Shown: positions 1-9,085, counted from the stretch's first letter. The stretch: 64,000 bases of DNA from JAMDEO01 sp963775295 (GCA_963775295.1 CAVZIK010000006.1:2542001-2606000); one strand, 5' to 3'. The notes: a model not told the origin generated them from the letters alone. A program made the numbers and translations.

Positions 1-293
1 ACGGGCCCATCGTATACGGCCGCGAGAGGAGCCGCGCTGAGGGCGTCCGGGAAATCTTCGCCGGTGGCGAGCACCACGGCGCCCACGCCCGGAGAGTAAC
101 CGGCCTGCGACACTTTGACGGCCGTCTCGTAGCGATCGGCCCCACGCAAGTTGGAGTAGTCGGGCGCGGCGAGCGCCGCCGCCGAAAACAGGCCGAACGA
201 CAAAGCGGCGATCAGTGCCGCGCCCGCGCCTATACCTATGAGACGCGCAACCTTCTCGGACAGTCCTTGCTCCCGTGCTCGTCCAGCAACCAT
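1..293 (-). CDS. Secreted cell-wall-binding repeat protein (5' end only, runs off left edge)
   Basis: About 97 codons are visible, starting at ATG 291-293 behind a strong AAAGGAGGGG-type ribosome-binding site. The N-terminus has a basic stretch followed by a hydrophobic segment rich in Ala, Gly and Leu that ends in an Ala-rich signal-peptidase-like region near residue 45. After it comes the hallmark of cell-wall-binding repeat 2 (PF04122): RGADRYETAVKVS, then VVLATGEDFPDALSAAPLA. Proteins with these repeats are exported and bind the wall non-covalently; the effector domain usually lies further along and is outside this window. It is divided from ribF by about 260 bp, so it is probably a separate transcription unit. 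The family call is firm; the function is unknown. Confidence 0.82.
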   Translation of the reverse strand, partial: MVAGRAREQGLSEKVARLIGIGAGAALIAALSFGLFSAAALAAPDYSNLRGADRYETAVKVSQAGYSPGVGAVVLATGEDFPDALSAAPLAAVYDGP

Positions 294-553
294 TCCAACC
301 CCTCCTTTGATCGATGCACCAGGCAGCGGCGTACTGCCAGCGACTACTAGAGAGGACGGCCGTTCCGCGACGCGACGCTTTGCGTCGAGGGGTCCCCTCT
401 GCAGGCTATCATGGCGCCGTGAGGAGAAGTACCCCAGCCACGGGTTGGAGGAACGTGGCCCCCTCGCAGAAATGGCACTTCCGAGGCGTCCATCGTCCGG
501 TCCCGCCGGCGGGTGAGAAGTTTGGAGACGAGGATCGTGCGCCGAGCAACCCC

Positions 554-1504
554 TCAGATGAGGTCGTTCCGCACCTGCAAGTAGGCCCTCGCGATCTCGA
601 CATCCTTCCTTATCTGAGCCGCTAGAGCGTCGGAGTCCTTGAAGGTTCGTTGACCCCGGACCCTTTCCAGAAAGTCCAACGCCAATTTCCGGCCGTAGAC
701 ATCCTCACCCTCGTCGAGGAACAAAGTCTCGATGCGAATCTTGTGATCCACCTCAAAGGTGGGATTGGTACCCACGCTGGTGACGGACGGATGTACCCGT
801 CCGCCCTCGACCAGGGAACGGGTCACGTAGACTCCCAGCTTTGGAACAGCCGTCTCCGCCTCCACAGCCAAGTTCGCGGTTGGCGCTTCCAAAGTCTTGC
901 CGCGGCCCGCTCCGTGAACGATCACTCCCTCGATGCGATGCGGCCGCCCAAGAAGAGCCGCCGCTTCGCACACGTGTCCGGCACCTACGAGGGCACGGAT
1001 GCGTGTGCTCGAGATCGTCTCCCCGTCCTCCTCCGCCAGTGGTACCGACCGCACGTCGAAGTGATGCGAGCGGCCATACTCTCGCAGATCCATTGGGGTT
1101 CCCGCGCCCAGATGGCCGAAGCGAAAGTTCTCGCCCACCAAGACCAGGCGCGCGCCCAAATGGTCGGACAAGATCCTCCTGCAGAAATCTCCGGGTGAGA
1201 GCTTGGCGAAATCGCGGTCGAACTTTACGACCAACAGCTCGTCCACGCCGAGAGCTGCTATCAACTCGGCCTTCCGATCGAGCGACGTCAGCAGCCTAGG
1301 GGCGGGTTTCGGCCGGAGGACGGCTTCCGGGTGCGGCTGAAAAGTCACGGCGGTGACAGTGCCACCCATGGCGCGTCCGGTCGTCACGGCTTCGCTCAGT
1401 ATTCGCTGATGTCCGCGGTGCACTCCGTCGAAGACGCCGATCGCCACCACTCGTCCCTCGGCGACGGCGTCGGGAATTCCCGCCAGGTCGCGGTAGATAT
1501 TCAT
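554..1504 (-). CDS. ribF: Bifunctional riboflavin kinase / FAD synthetase
   Basis: Converts riboflavin to FMN and FMN to FAD in the cytoplasm. At 316 residues it has the usual length. The N-terminal nucleotidyltransferase half (about 1-185) shows GVFDGVHRGHQ at 23-33 and the ISSTRIR motif near 165. The C-terminal riboflavin-kinase half shows GRGKTLEAPTANL and the IETLFLD segment with its catalytic Glu. The start overlaps the stop of truB by 4 bp, so the two are translationally coupled. ribF next to truB at the end of a nusA-infB cluster is a common bacterial order. It is the last gene of the long minus-strand operon in this window. Confidence 0.95.
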   Translation of the reverse strand: MNIYRDLAGIPDAVAEGRVVAIGVFDGVHRGHQRILSEAVTTGRAMGGTVTAVTFQPHPEAVLRPKPAPRLLTSLDRKAELIAALGVDELLVVKFDRDFAKLSPGDFCRRILSDHLGARLVLVGENFRFGHLGAGTPMDLREYGRSHHFDVRSVPLAEEDGETISSTRIRALVGAGHVCEAAALLGRPHRIEGVIVHGAGRGKTLEAPTANLAVEAETAVPKLGVYVTRSLVEGGRVHPSVTSVGTNPTFEVDHKIRIETLFLDEGEDVYGRKLALDFLERVRGQRTFKDSDALAAQIRKDVEIARAYLQVRNDLI

Positions 1505-2388
1505 CGCTCTCCCACCCTCGGAAATACGACCAGCGGCCGAGCCTCGTTGCCGTCACCTTCATAGATGCCTATGAGACCGTCAGGCCCGTGCACCCGAAAC
1601 CGCCCGCTGGGAGCATCATGCAAGGTGTTTCCGTTCGCGGCCAAGTAGGCTTCGCGCTTGGCGACCTCGTGGACCGCCAGGAAGGCAAGCGCCTCGTCGA
1701 GGTTCAGCACACCCCTTCCCCCGGCCGCGTATCTCTCCGGCGAGAGGTCATCCGGGCTGAGCGCGTCCTGCACGGAAAGTCCCGCGGAGAGGGTCCGACG
1801 CAGGGAGGCCGCGTAGGCCCCCGCCCCTGTCGTTTCGCCGAGGTCCTCGGCCAAAGTGCGCACATAGGTCCCGCTGCCGGTTACCGCTCGCAGCCGGGCC
1901 GTCTGGTCCTCTTCCTCGAAGCCGAGTAGTGTCAGATCATAGACCGTGACTTCGCGCTGCGGAGTCTCGACGACCTCTCCCCTGTGGGCCTTGCGATAGA
2001 GCGCCTCCCCCTCGACTTTCACCGCGGAAGTCATCGGAACCCTCTGCGTCACCTTACCCCGGAATCTCTCCAGCGCAGCCAGTACTTGCGTCTCGTGAAC
2101 CCGGCAACCCGTTTGGCAGATCTCGCCCGTGGGATCGGCCGTGGAGGAAGTTGCGCCGAACTGGACTGTGACCTCGTACTCTTTGGGCAAGGCCATGAGG
2201 AAGTTGGAGGTTCTCGTTGCCTGCCCCACCAGCACGAGAAGGAGACCACTTGCGAACGGATCGAGTGTCCCTGCGTGCCCGACCTTATCGCGCAGCCCCC
2301 TGCGAGCCCTTCGCACTACGTCAAAACTCGTGGGTCCAATGGGCTTGTCCACGAGCACGACGCAAGACACGCCTGCCAGCGTGCTCAC
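1501..2388 (-). CDS. truB: tRNA pseudouridine-55 synthase
   Basis: Isomerises U55 in the T-loop of tRNAs. Numbered from the GTG proposed here, GHAGTLDP lies at 37-44, with the catalytic Asp at about 43. Other family blocks are VDKPIGPTSFDVV near the start and GSGTYVRTLAEDLG in the middle. The open frame extends 20 codons further upstream, but a GTG at 2386-2388 sits in a GTGA overlap with the nrnA stop and places VLVDKPIG at the normal distance from the N-terminus, so I prefer that start (295 aa). A C-terminal extension resembling a PUA-like domain is present. Confidence 0.93.
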   Translation of the reverse strand: MSTLAGVSCVVLVDKPIGPTSFDVVRRARRGLRDKVGHAGTLDPFASGLLLVLVGQATRTSNFLMALPKEYEVTVQFGATSSTADPTGEICQTGCRVHETQVLAALERFRGKVTQRVPMTSAVKVEGEALYRKAHRGEVVETPQREVTVYDLTLLGFEEEDQTARLRAVTGSGTYVRTLAEDLGETTGAGAYAASLRRTLSAGLSVQDALSPDDLSPERYAAGGRGVLNLDEALAFLAVHEVAKREAYLAANGNTLHDAPSGRFRVHGPDGLIGIYEGDGNEARPLVVFPRVGER

Positions 2389-3380
2389 AATGAGGCCCGC
2401 ACCTCGTTCTCGATCCAGTCCATTAACGAAGCCACCGTCTCGTCGCAATTGAATCCCGCCGCCCGGATGTGACCGCCCCCCCCTTGCTTCTTGGCCAACG
2501 CGGCGACGTTGACTCTCCCGTCCGTCGAGCGGAGGCTAACCTTGCAATCAGCGTGCTCCGGGCTCCGGCGTTCCTTGATGAGCGCCGCGACCTTCACCCC
2601 CTGGATTCGGCGAAGAGTATCGATGATGCCCTCGCCGTGTCCCTCGTGGGCTCCGGTCTGTAGATAGTCGTCGGACCCGAGCCACGACAACACCAAGGCT
2701 CCACCCAGGCGGATCTCCAAGTGGCAGAGAGCTCGCTCGAGCAGCATGAGTTTAGGAAGGGGTGTGGTCTCGTAGACTTCGCGATAGACCGCGTTGATGT
2801 CGACACCGGCCTCCTGCAACTCCGCGGCCATGCGGTGCGCCAAAGGGTTGGTGTTGGAATACTGGAACCGTCCGGTATCCGTGACAAGGCCAACATACAG
2901 GGCCGTCGCGATTTCAGTGTCCAAAACGAGATCGAGCGCCTTGAACACCTCGTAGAGTATGACCGTGGTGGATGCTGCCGTGGGGTCGATCAAGTTCAGT
3001 TCGCCGTAACCCGGATTGTCCTGGTGGTGATCGATGTTGACCCGGACCGCACCCTCGGGGATCTGATCGCCGTTCGATCGAAGCAGCGATGCGCAGTCGA
3101 GCAGGTATACCGTGGTCTCCGGGCTCACCTGGGGAGGCATCCCACGAAGGACGCCGTCGAGCTTGGGCAGAAAAAGGTACTCGTCTGGAAAGGTCGACGT
3201 CCCGGGTATGTACGCCTCGCAGGCGATCCCCAGACGATCGGCCATCGATCGAAAAGCGGACACGCACCCCAAGGCATCGCCATCGGGCGCCTCGTGGGTA
3301 AGAACCAGCACCCGCTCCTCGGTGCGCAACCTGGTCGCGATCTCCGCAGCGGTCACTACTCGTCCCTGGAGAGAAGTCAC
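2385..3380 (-). CDS. nrnA: DHH/DHHA1 phosphoesterase, NrnA-type nanoRNase / pAp phosphatase
   Basis: A 331-residue protein of the NrnA family, which degrades 2-5 nt RNA and, in many species, 3'-phosphoadenosine 5'-phosphate. Motif I is HEAPDGDALG (29-38), the DHH motif is IDHHQDN (116-122), and VTDTGRFQYSNT follows. The C-terminal DHHA1 domain carries GGGGHIRAAGF. Both ends overlap their neighbours by 4 bp (rbfA upstream, truB downstream). Its place between rbfA and truB is common in Gram-positive bacteria and fits RNA turnover near the translation machinery. Which substrate dominates cannot be read from the sequence. Confidence 0.92.
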   Translation of the reverse strand: MTSLQGRVVTAAEIATRLRTEERVLVLTHEAPDGDALGCVSAFRSMADRLGIACEAYIPGTSTFPDEYLFLPKLDGVLRGMPPQVSPETTVYLLDCASLLRSNGDQIPEGAVRVNIDHHQDNPGYGELNLIDPTAASTTVILYEVFKALDLVLDTEIATALYVGLVTDTGRFQYSNTNPLAHRMAAELQEAGVDINAVYREVYETTPLPKLMLLERALCHLEIRLGGALVLSWLGSDDYLQTGAHEGHGEGIIDTLRRIQGVKVAALIKERRSPEHADCKVSLRSTDGRVNVAALAKKQGGGGHIRAAGFNCDETVASLMDWIENEVRASL

Positions 3381-3775
3381 TCCGCGTCCTCGGCCGGGGC
3401 CTCCTCTTCCGGAGGAAGTTCGTTGACCCCGCTCGCGTTGAGCAGGGCCTGAATATGCATTCCCTGGTCAACACTCACGTCGTAAACGAATTCGAGATTA
3501 GGCGTCCTTCGAAGCTTCAGTTCGTCGCTGATAAGACGTTGCAGATAAGGCCGAGCCGCGCGAAGGCCTTCGAAAGTCGCATCCTTCTCCACTTGCTTTC
3601 CGTACACGGAGAAAAAGACCTTTGCGTGCGTGAAATCGTTGGCGGTCTCAACACCCGTGAGGGTCACGAAACCGATACGAGGGTCCTTGATGTCATGGGC
3701 CAGCGCGGTGCCGATGATCTCTTTGATCGCTTCGTTCACCCGGCGCACACGATATGAAGCCACGTTACGTGTCAA
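3377..3775 (-). CDS. rbfA: 30S ribosome-binding factor A
   Basis: Small KH-fold assembly factor that binds the 16S rRNA 5' helix during 30S maturation, especially in the cold. 132 residues. Family features are the N-terminal YRVRRVNEAIKEII helix, DIKDPRIGFVTLTGVE, and the C-terminal LRRTPNLEFVYD block. The last 20 residues are an acidic Glu/Pro-rich tail outside the KH fold. It overlaps the DUF503 gene upstream by 11 bp and nrnA downstream by 4 bp, so it is well inside the operon. Confidence 0.94.
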   Translation of the reverse strand: MTRNVASYRVRRVNEAIKEIIGTALAHDIKDPRIGFVTLTGVETANDFTHAKVFFSVYGKQVEKDATFEGLRAARPYLQRLISDELKLRRTPNLEFVYDVSVDQGMHIQALLNASGVNELPPEEEAPAEDAE

Positions 3776-4082
3776 TGTCCACCACCTCTGCTTCGCATGA
3801 AGTCAGTACCCATTCTTGCCCGTCGAGATACTCTCTTATGCGGTCTATAGTCCCATCGAGCACCCGCAGCTCAGACGCGGCGATGACCATCAGCACCTTG
3901 GAGCGCTGCCACAGATCCTGGTAGCCCACTTCGGCGAACGACACACCAAAGCGCCGCGTCACTTGGTCCCGTACCCGGCGTAGGTACATGCGCTTGCCTT
4001 TGAGAGAGCCGTTCTCGGGAAAGTGAAGCTCGGCCACCACGATGCCGACGAAACCCTTACTGCTTCTAGTGGGTGCGGGCAA
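3765..4082 (-). CDS. DUF503 family protein (YlxP-like)
   Basis: Small conserved protein of unknown function normally found between infB and rbfA. The family signature is clear: AELHFPENGSLKGKR, then RRFGVSFAEVGYQDLWQRS, with the Trp/Gln in place. The start is unclear. No ATG fits: a TTG at 4080-4082 overlaps the end of infB, while a GTG at 4038-4040 has AAGGG upstream but would remove part of the first beta-strand. I give the longer form. The open frame runs further into infB, but that part is a shadow of infB. A ferredoxin-like fold and a ribosome link are suspected for the family. Confidence 0.85.
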   Translation of the reverse strand: MPAPTRSSKGFVGIVVAELHFPENGSLKGKRMYLRRVRDQVTRRFGVSFAEVGYQDLWQRSKVLMVIAASELRVLDGTIDRIREYLDGQEWVLTSCEAEVVDIDT

Positions 4083-6924
4083 CTTCCTTGATCTCGTAAG
4101 CTTCGATGATGTCGCCTTCGTGTATGTCGTCAAAGCCATCGATGTGGAGGCCGCATTCATATCCGGCCAGCACCTCGCGAACGTCATCCGCGAACCGTTT
4201 TAACGATCCGATGCTGCCTTCGTGCACTATGGCTCCGTTGCGCAGGATGCGGATCTTCGCCGACCTCACCAACTTGCCCGTGAGGACGTAGGTACCTGCA
4301 ATCGTTCCGATGCGCGACGCCCGGATAACCTGACGCACCTCTGCGGTGCCCAACTCTTCTTCCACCTGTTCGGGCTCCAACATTCCCACGAGGGCCGCTT
4401 CCACGTCCTCTATCGCTTTGTAGATGACGCGATAGGTCCGTACGTCGACCTGCTCCTGCTCCGCCAAGGCCTTTGCAGCCACGGACGGACGGACGTTGAA
4501 GCCGATGACGACGGCTTTGGAAGCCGAGGCAAGCATGATGTCTGACTCATTGATGCCGCCGACACCCGCAAAGATGACCTCAACCTTCACTTCGGGATGT
4601 GTAATGTTGCGCAACGCCTCTTCGAGGGCCTCCACAGATCCGCCGACGTCTCCCTTGACGATGAGCGGCAATTCCTTGACCCGACCCTCTTTCAGGCGAC
4701 GGTAGAATTCGTCCAGGCTGCTGGCCCCGCCGCGACTCTTGGCGAGTTGCTCCTGACGCAGGCGAGCGGTACGTTGCTCCGCCTTCTGGCGGGCCTCGCG
4801 TTCGTCTTTGACCACCATGGCGAAATCGCCGGCCATGGGCAGGCTATTGAAGCCGAGTATCTGTACCGGTACCGAAGGCCCGGCCTTTGAAACCACCTTG
4901 CCGGTGAAGTCGAACATGGCCTTGACCTTGCCATAGGCTTCGCCGCTGGCGATCGCATCACCGACGTGGAGGGTTCCCCGCTGCACCAGCATGGTCGCAA
5001 CCGGCCCGCGTCCCACGTCCAACTGGGCCTCGATGACCACGCCCGAAGCAGGCGCTTTAGAATTGGCCTTGTACTCCTGCACTTCGGCGACCAGCAGGAT
5101 CATGTCCATGAGATCTTCGAGATTAAGCCGCTGCTTTGCGGACACCTCGACCATCACGGTGTCACCGCCATAGGACTCGGGCACCAATCCCAATTCGGAC
5201 AGTTGAGCCTTGACCCGGTCCGGGTTCGCATCTGGAAGGTCCATCTTGTTGATGGCAACGACCATGGGTACTTCCGCCGCTTTGGCGTGGCTGATCGCCT
5301 CCAAGGTCTGGGGCATGACCCCGTCGTTGGCAGCCACCACGATAACCGCGATATCAGTGGATTTTGCACCGCGGGCGCGCATGGCGGTGAATGCCTCGTG
5401 ACCCGGCGTGTCGAGGAAGGTTACCTTCTTGTCCTTGTGCGTCACCTGGTAGGCACCAATGTGCTGCGTAATGCCACCAGCCTCCGACTTCACGACCTCG
5501 GTCTCGCGGACAGCGTCGAGCAGCGACGTCTTACCGTGATCGACGTGCCCCATGATGGTTACGACAGGAGCGCGCGGGCTGAGGTCGGCAGGATCGTCGA
5601 CAAAAATGTCGCTGCCTTCTTTCTCTTCTTCCGCGTGCTCGATCTCCACCTTGCGCTCGAACTCCTCGGCGAGGATGAGAATGGCGTCATCCGAAAGAGA
5701 CTGTGTGATGGTGACCATCTCTCCTAGGCGCATAAGCGTCTTGATGAGCTCCCCCGCCCCGATCTCGAGGGCTTCGCCAAAGTCCTTTACGCTCGCACCG
5801 CTCTTGACTTTTGCAGGAGTCTCGGTGCCCGGAGGCGCCTTCTTCTTGACGGCCGGCCTTTCGACCTCACCCAAAGGACCCCCGCGGTGGTCGCGGAAAC
5901 CGCCCCTCCCGCCTTTTCGGCTGGCTTGGGAATCGATGATGACGCGCCGTTTCGCCGGTTTGTCGTCACCACGGCGAACTCGCGAAGGTCCCCCGACCAC
6001 TCGCGACGGCGCGGCGGCCGCAACGGGCCCTTCTGCAGACGCTTCCCTTTCGGGGCCGCGCTCGAAACCGGGGCCGCGCGTCCCGCGGTCGCGCCTCGCC
6101 GGCGCTTCCTTGGCGACGGGGGGAGCGGTGGCGGCGGGACGAGGCGGACGCGGACCCGAAGACGTGAAGGGTCTGGGAGCCGGTCCGCGAGCACCGGTAG
6201 GAGCGGCGGGCTCCGGCGGGCGTGGTGGCGCGGCAGCAGCTGCCTTGCGCGCTTCTTCCGCCTTAGCGGCCTTCTCGGCCTTCATGCGTACCAATTCTTC
6301 CTTGCTAACGACATTGCCGGAGGGCTTGACGCCCTTACGGAGCGGAACCCCGGGACCGACAACCGTAGGCATATCTTCAAGCCGAGGCCCTCTTCCTCTG
6401 GGGCGCGGGGGCTTACGCGTAGGCGGGCGTTCTGGCCGCCCTTCGGAACGTGTGGTTTCAGGCTGAGCCTGTTCCGGCCGTGGCCCATCCGGACGCACGG
6501 CGACCTCCGCGGGGGCGGTCGACGCTTCGCTCTGCTCTTCGCTCTGCTCCGCGGACACTGACTTTGGCGGCTCCACAGGAGCGACCGCCGCAGCCTTTTT
6601 CTCAGCCTTTGGCCCTTCGCTGTGGGCCGTCGCCGTCTTGGTTTCGACGTCCTTCTGAACAGGAGCTTCAAGCTTGGCGGCCTTGGGGGTAGGCTTGGGA
6701 GCGGCTGTCTTCTGCGCAGACTCTTTCGGCGCTACATCCTTCGCCGCCGCGGCTTTGGAAGCCGCAGCTGCAGCCTTAGGAGCCAGCGCGCGATCGACGT
6801 CGGCTTCTTCAACGCTGGAGACGCTGCTCTTAACTTCCAGTCCTGCTGCACGGAGACGCTCCACCAGCTCCTGGTTCGTCAGGCCCTTCTCCTTAGCGAT
6901 GTCGTAAACCCGTCTTTTCGCCAC
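4066..6924 (-). CDS. infB: Translation initiation factor IF-2
   Basis: GTPase that brings fMet-tRNA to the 30S subunit and drives subunit joining. 952 residues. An N-terminal IF2_N domain (1-50, MAKRRVYDIAKEKGL) is followed by a long disordered linker rich in Ala, Lys, Pro, Arg and Gly (about 50-360), a second IF2_N-like segment (about 375-425), and the G domain with GHVDHGKT at 459-466, then DTPGHEAF and NKMD. The rest matches domains II-IV. The long linker is typical of actinobacterial IF-2. The next gene upstream is rnpM, 30 bp away. Confidence 0.97.
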   Translation of the reverse strand: MAKRRVYDIAKEKGLTNQELVERLRAAGLEVKSSVSSVEEADVDRALAPKAAAAASKAAAAKDVAPKESAQKTAAPKPTPKAAKLEAPVQKDVETKTATAHSEGPKAEKKAAAVAPVEPPKSVSAEQSEEQSEASTAPAEVAVRPDGPRPEQAQPETTRSEGRPERPPTRKPPRPRGRGPRLEDMPTVVGPGVPLRKGVKPSGNVVSKEELVRMKAEKAAKAEEARKAAAAAPPRPPEPAAPTGARGPAPRPFTSSGPRPPRPAATAPPVAKEAPARRDRGTRGPGFERGPEREASAEGPVAAAAPSRVVGGPSRVRRGDDKPAKRRVIIDSQASRKGGRGGFRDHRGGPLGEVERPAVKKKAPPGTETPAKVKSGASVKDFGEALEIGAGELIKTLMRLGEMVTITQSLSDDAILILAEEFERKVEIEHAEEEKEGSDIFVDDPADLSPRAPVVTIMGHVDHGKTSLLDAVRETEVVKSEAGGITQHIGAYQVTHKDKKVTFLDTPGHEAFTAMRARGAKSTDIAVIVVAANDGVMPQTLEAISHAKAAEVPMVVAINKMDLPDANPDRVKAQLSELGLVPESYGGDTVMVEVSAKQRLNLEDLMDMILLVAEVQEYKANSKAPASGVVIEAQLDVGRGPVATMLVQRGTLHVGDAIASGEAYGKVKAMFDFTGKVVSKAGPSVPVQILGFNSLPMAGDFAMVVKDEREARQKAEQRTARLRQEQLAKSRGGASSLDEFYRRLKEGRVKELPLIVKGDVGGSVEALEEALRNITHPEVKVEVIFAGVGGINESDIMLASASKAVVIGFNVRPSVAAKALAEQEQVDVRTYRVIYKAIEDVEAALVGMLEPEQVEEELGTAEVRQVIRASRIGTIAGTYVLTGKLVRSAKIRILRNGAIVHEGSIGSLKRFADDVREVLAGYECGLHIDGFDDIHEGDIIEAYEIKEVARTH

Positions 6925-6954
6925 TACCCACCTGCCGTATCTTCTTTGGGGCTC

Positions 6955-7251
6955 CTATTGAGCCTCTGTCATTATCACCGCCGTGATGCCTTCAGCATCC
7001 ACAGCAACTGCCGCCCGGAACGCCCTTTGAAAGGCCTTCCTTTGGAGGGCCCGTTCCAAACACGCCCGCCGTCGGCAGACATATGCCCCTCGACCGGGGT
7101 GTTGCCGCCCCTCTGCCGGTACCACTCGAGCCGGCGACTGTCCGGTATCGAGAGTCAGGCGAACAAACTCTGCCTGAGGCCCCCGATGTCCACAGCCTAC
7201 ACATTGGCGCCAAGGTCCGTGCTTTCCGACGCTAACACCAACCTCGTTCAC
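6955..7251 (-). CDS. rnpM: YlxR/RnpM family RNA-binding protein
   Basis: Short basic protein (98 aa) of the YlxR family, encoded between nusA and infB in many bacteria. It has RQCVGCG near residue 15, the GRGAYVC block near 54-60, and CLERALQRKAFQRAF in the C-terminal helix. In Bacillus and Clostridioides the family member binds and modulates RNase P RNA. The two Cys pairs (CVGC, and C...C around 58-64) could hold a metal. It sits 25 bp after nusA and 30 bp before infB. Confidence 0.9.
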   Translation of the reverse strand: MNEVGVSVGKHGPWRQCVGCGHRGPQAEFVRLTLDTGQSPARVVPAEGRQHPGRGAYVCRRRACLERALQRKAFQRAFRAAVAVDAEGITAVIMTEAQ

Positions 7252-7276
7252 AGAACCACCGCCTGCCCGAGACCGC

Positions 7277-8446
7277 CTACTTGCGATCGTCGGCGAGCGC
7301 CTGATGCGAAGGTATGCCGCAGTATAGACTCCCTTCGAGTGCAGCGTTAGGGCAGCGCTTTCCGCCCACCGTCAACGCGTGACACCGTCCGTCGGCTACT
7401 TCAGACTCGACCTCGGCTGTAGCATAGACCGTATCTTCCTCGTTCATTTCGGTCTCCGACTTGATATCGATCTTCCAACCTGTCAGACGGTTGGCCAGCC
7501 GGGCATTTTGCCCATCTTTGCCGATAGCCAGCGACAGCTGATCGTCGGGAACCACGACGGTGGCCTCGCGGTGTTCGTCGTCGAGAAGGACTTCGCGTAC
7601 GCGCGCCGGCGACAAAGATTTCGCCACGAACCGCGCCGGTTCCTGGTCGAAGGGGATGATATCTATCTTCTCGCCGCGCAGCTCGGACACGACCATGCGA
7701 ACCCTGGAGCCTCGCGGTCCAACACACGCCCCCACCGGGTCAACCCCGTCACTGTGGGAGACAACCGAAATCTTCGAGCGGTATCCGGGTTCGCGGGCCA
7801 CTCCCACGATCTCCACCAGCCCGTCGGAAATCTCCGGCACCTCGAGCTCGAACAATCTGCGAACCAACTCCTCGCTCCGGCGAGAAAGGATGATGGGCGG
7901 CTCCTTGGGATTCTGCGAAACTTCCTTGATGACGGCCTTTAGGCGCATGCCGTGCTCATACCGCTCCGTGGGGACCTGCTCGCTCTTGGGAAGCCGCGCC
8001 TCGACCCGGCCGAGATCGACCAAGGTATAGCGGCTGTCGGACTGCTGGACGATGCCGGTGACTATCTCCCCGATACGGTCAGAGTACTCCTTGTACACTA
8101 TGCCCTGCTCCGCTTCGCGGATGCGTTGATAAATGACCTGTTTGGCGGTCTGGGCGGCGATCCTCCCAAAATCGTCTGGAGTTATCTCCTCCCGTTCCGC
8201 CCCCGACGTGTCGATCACGGTCTCTTCGTCATGTATCTCCGGTTCTTCCCCGGGTGGGAAGATCAACTGGAAGACGTGGATCTCGCCGGTCTCCCGGTCG
8301 ATCTTGACTTCAGAGAAGGGCACGGCGTTCGCGGTCTTGTTGTACGCCGAGTGCAGAGCGTCCTCGAGTGCTTCGATAAGCAGGTCAAAGGGAATGCTCT
8401 TCTCTTTTTCTATCTGGCGGAGAGCCTCAATGGTCTCTCGGTTCAT
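7277..8446 (-). CDS. nusA: Transcription termination/antitermination factor NusA with Cys-rich tail
   Basis: RNA polymerase-binding factor for pausing, termination and antitermination. 389 residues: N-terminal domain (1-130), S1 domain with GEIVTGIVQQSDSRYTLVDLG (written here in parts: GEIVTGIVQQ, then YTLVDLG), and two KH domains containing GACVGPRGSRVR and LAIGKDGQNARLA. The acidic repeats of enterobacterial NusA are absent. After the KH domains is a tail with CHALTVGGKRCPNAA and GSLYCGIPSH, whose C-C-C-H spacing suggests a small zinc knuckle. Neighbours are rimP upstream (9 bp) and rnpM downstream. Confidence 0.95.
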   Translation of the reverse strand: MNRETIEALRQIEKEKSIPFDLLIEALEDALHSAYNKTANAVPFSEVKIDRETGEIHVFQLIFPPGEEPEIHDEETVIDTSGAEREEITPDDFGRIAAQTAKQVIYQRIREAEQGIVYKEYSDRIGEIVTGIVQQSDSRYTLVDLGRVEARLPKSEQVPTERYEHGMRLKAVIKEVSQNPKEPPIILSRRSEELVRRLFELEVPEISDGLVEIVGVAREPGYRSKISVVSHSDGVDPVGACVGPRGSRVRMVVSELRGEKIDIIPFDQEPARFVAKSLSPARVREVLLDDEHREATVVVPDDQLSLAIGKDGQNARLANRLTGWKIDIKSETEMNEEDTVYATAEVESEVADGRCHALTVGGKRCPNAALEGSLYCGIPSHQALADDRK

Positions 8447-8455
8447 TCCCTCCCC

Positions 8456-8908
8456 CTATCTGAATTCGTATATCAGATGGGCGCTTCCCACGTCGCCCAG
8501 CGGAATCCTCGCCACACGACCATGTTCTTCGACAACTATTACGTCTTCCCCCACTTCCAGCAGAGTCCCTTGCCAGACCTTGCTGCCTTCCACGGGCATC
8601 TTCGTTTTCACGTACACCATCTTGCCCAACTGCGCTTCGAAGTGGCTGCGCGAGCGAAGCGGCCGTTCGATGCCCGGCGAACTCACTTCAAGCATGTACG
8701 CACCCTCGATGACGTCATTTTCATCGAGGACCTTCTCAATGGCGATCGAAACTCGGGCGCAGAGTTCGTGGGTCACTCCGTCCTGATGGTCGATGTACAG
8801 ACGCAAAATCTTCTGTCTCCGGCTACCGGCCATCTGAAGAAGCACCAGTTCCACACCCTCGACCTCCTGGTCGATGATCTGTTGGAACCAGGCCTCCGAG
8901 AGCTCCAC
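8456..8908 (-). CDS. rimP: Ribosome maturation factor RimP
   Basis: Needed for 30S assembly. The frame is open much further upstream, but the upstream part crosses a strong hairpin. A GTG at 8906-8908 follows a purine-rich site (AAGGAAGAGG) and gives 150 residues, the normal RimP length, so I choose it. The family block LEVSSPGIERPLRS is present in the middle, with the RimP C-terminal SH3-like domain (VKTKMPVEG, TLLEVGEDVIVVEE) after it. First gene of the rimP-nusA-rnpM-infB segment. Confidence 0.92.
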   Translation of the reverse strand: MELSEAWFQQIIDQEVEGVELVLLQMAGSRRQKILRLYIDHQDGVTHELCARVSIAIEKVLDENDVIEGAYMLEVSSPGIERPLRSRSHFEAQLGKMVYVKTKMPVEGSKVWQGTLLEVGEDVIVVEEHGRVARIPLGDVGSAHLIYEFR

Positions 8909-8920
8909 AACCTCTTCCTT

Positions 8921-8955
8921 ACGTAAAACAAAAGTGGGTCCATCTGCACCCACTT
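8921..8955 (-). terminator. Intrinsic terminator or attenuator between proS and rimP
   Basis: On the minus strand an 8-bp perfect stem, AAGTGGGT with ACCCACTT, closes an 8-nt loop and is followed directly by TTTGTTTTAC. It lies downstream of proS and just upstream of the rimP start. It could end proS transcripts or attenuate transcription into rimP-nusA, which NusA itself might influence. The stem and T-run are seen; activity is inferred. Confidence 0.72.
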
Positions 8956-9085
8956 CGGCGAAACAGCTTGGCTTTTTGTTTGACCGCCAGATTATAGCAT
9001 GGACCCGCTCGTGGCGGCAAGGAAAGGCACTTCCCACAATGAAGTTACGCCCTACCTCACAGCTCCTCCACGCAGGAGCCGGAGT

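Noticed and set aside
294..553. GACGCAAAG upstream of the cell-wall-binding gene, resembling part of a c-di-GMP-I riboswitch
   Set aside because: The bases form a simple hairpin (CGACGC-AAA-GCGTCG), and the other conserved riboswitch parts are not found.
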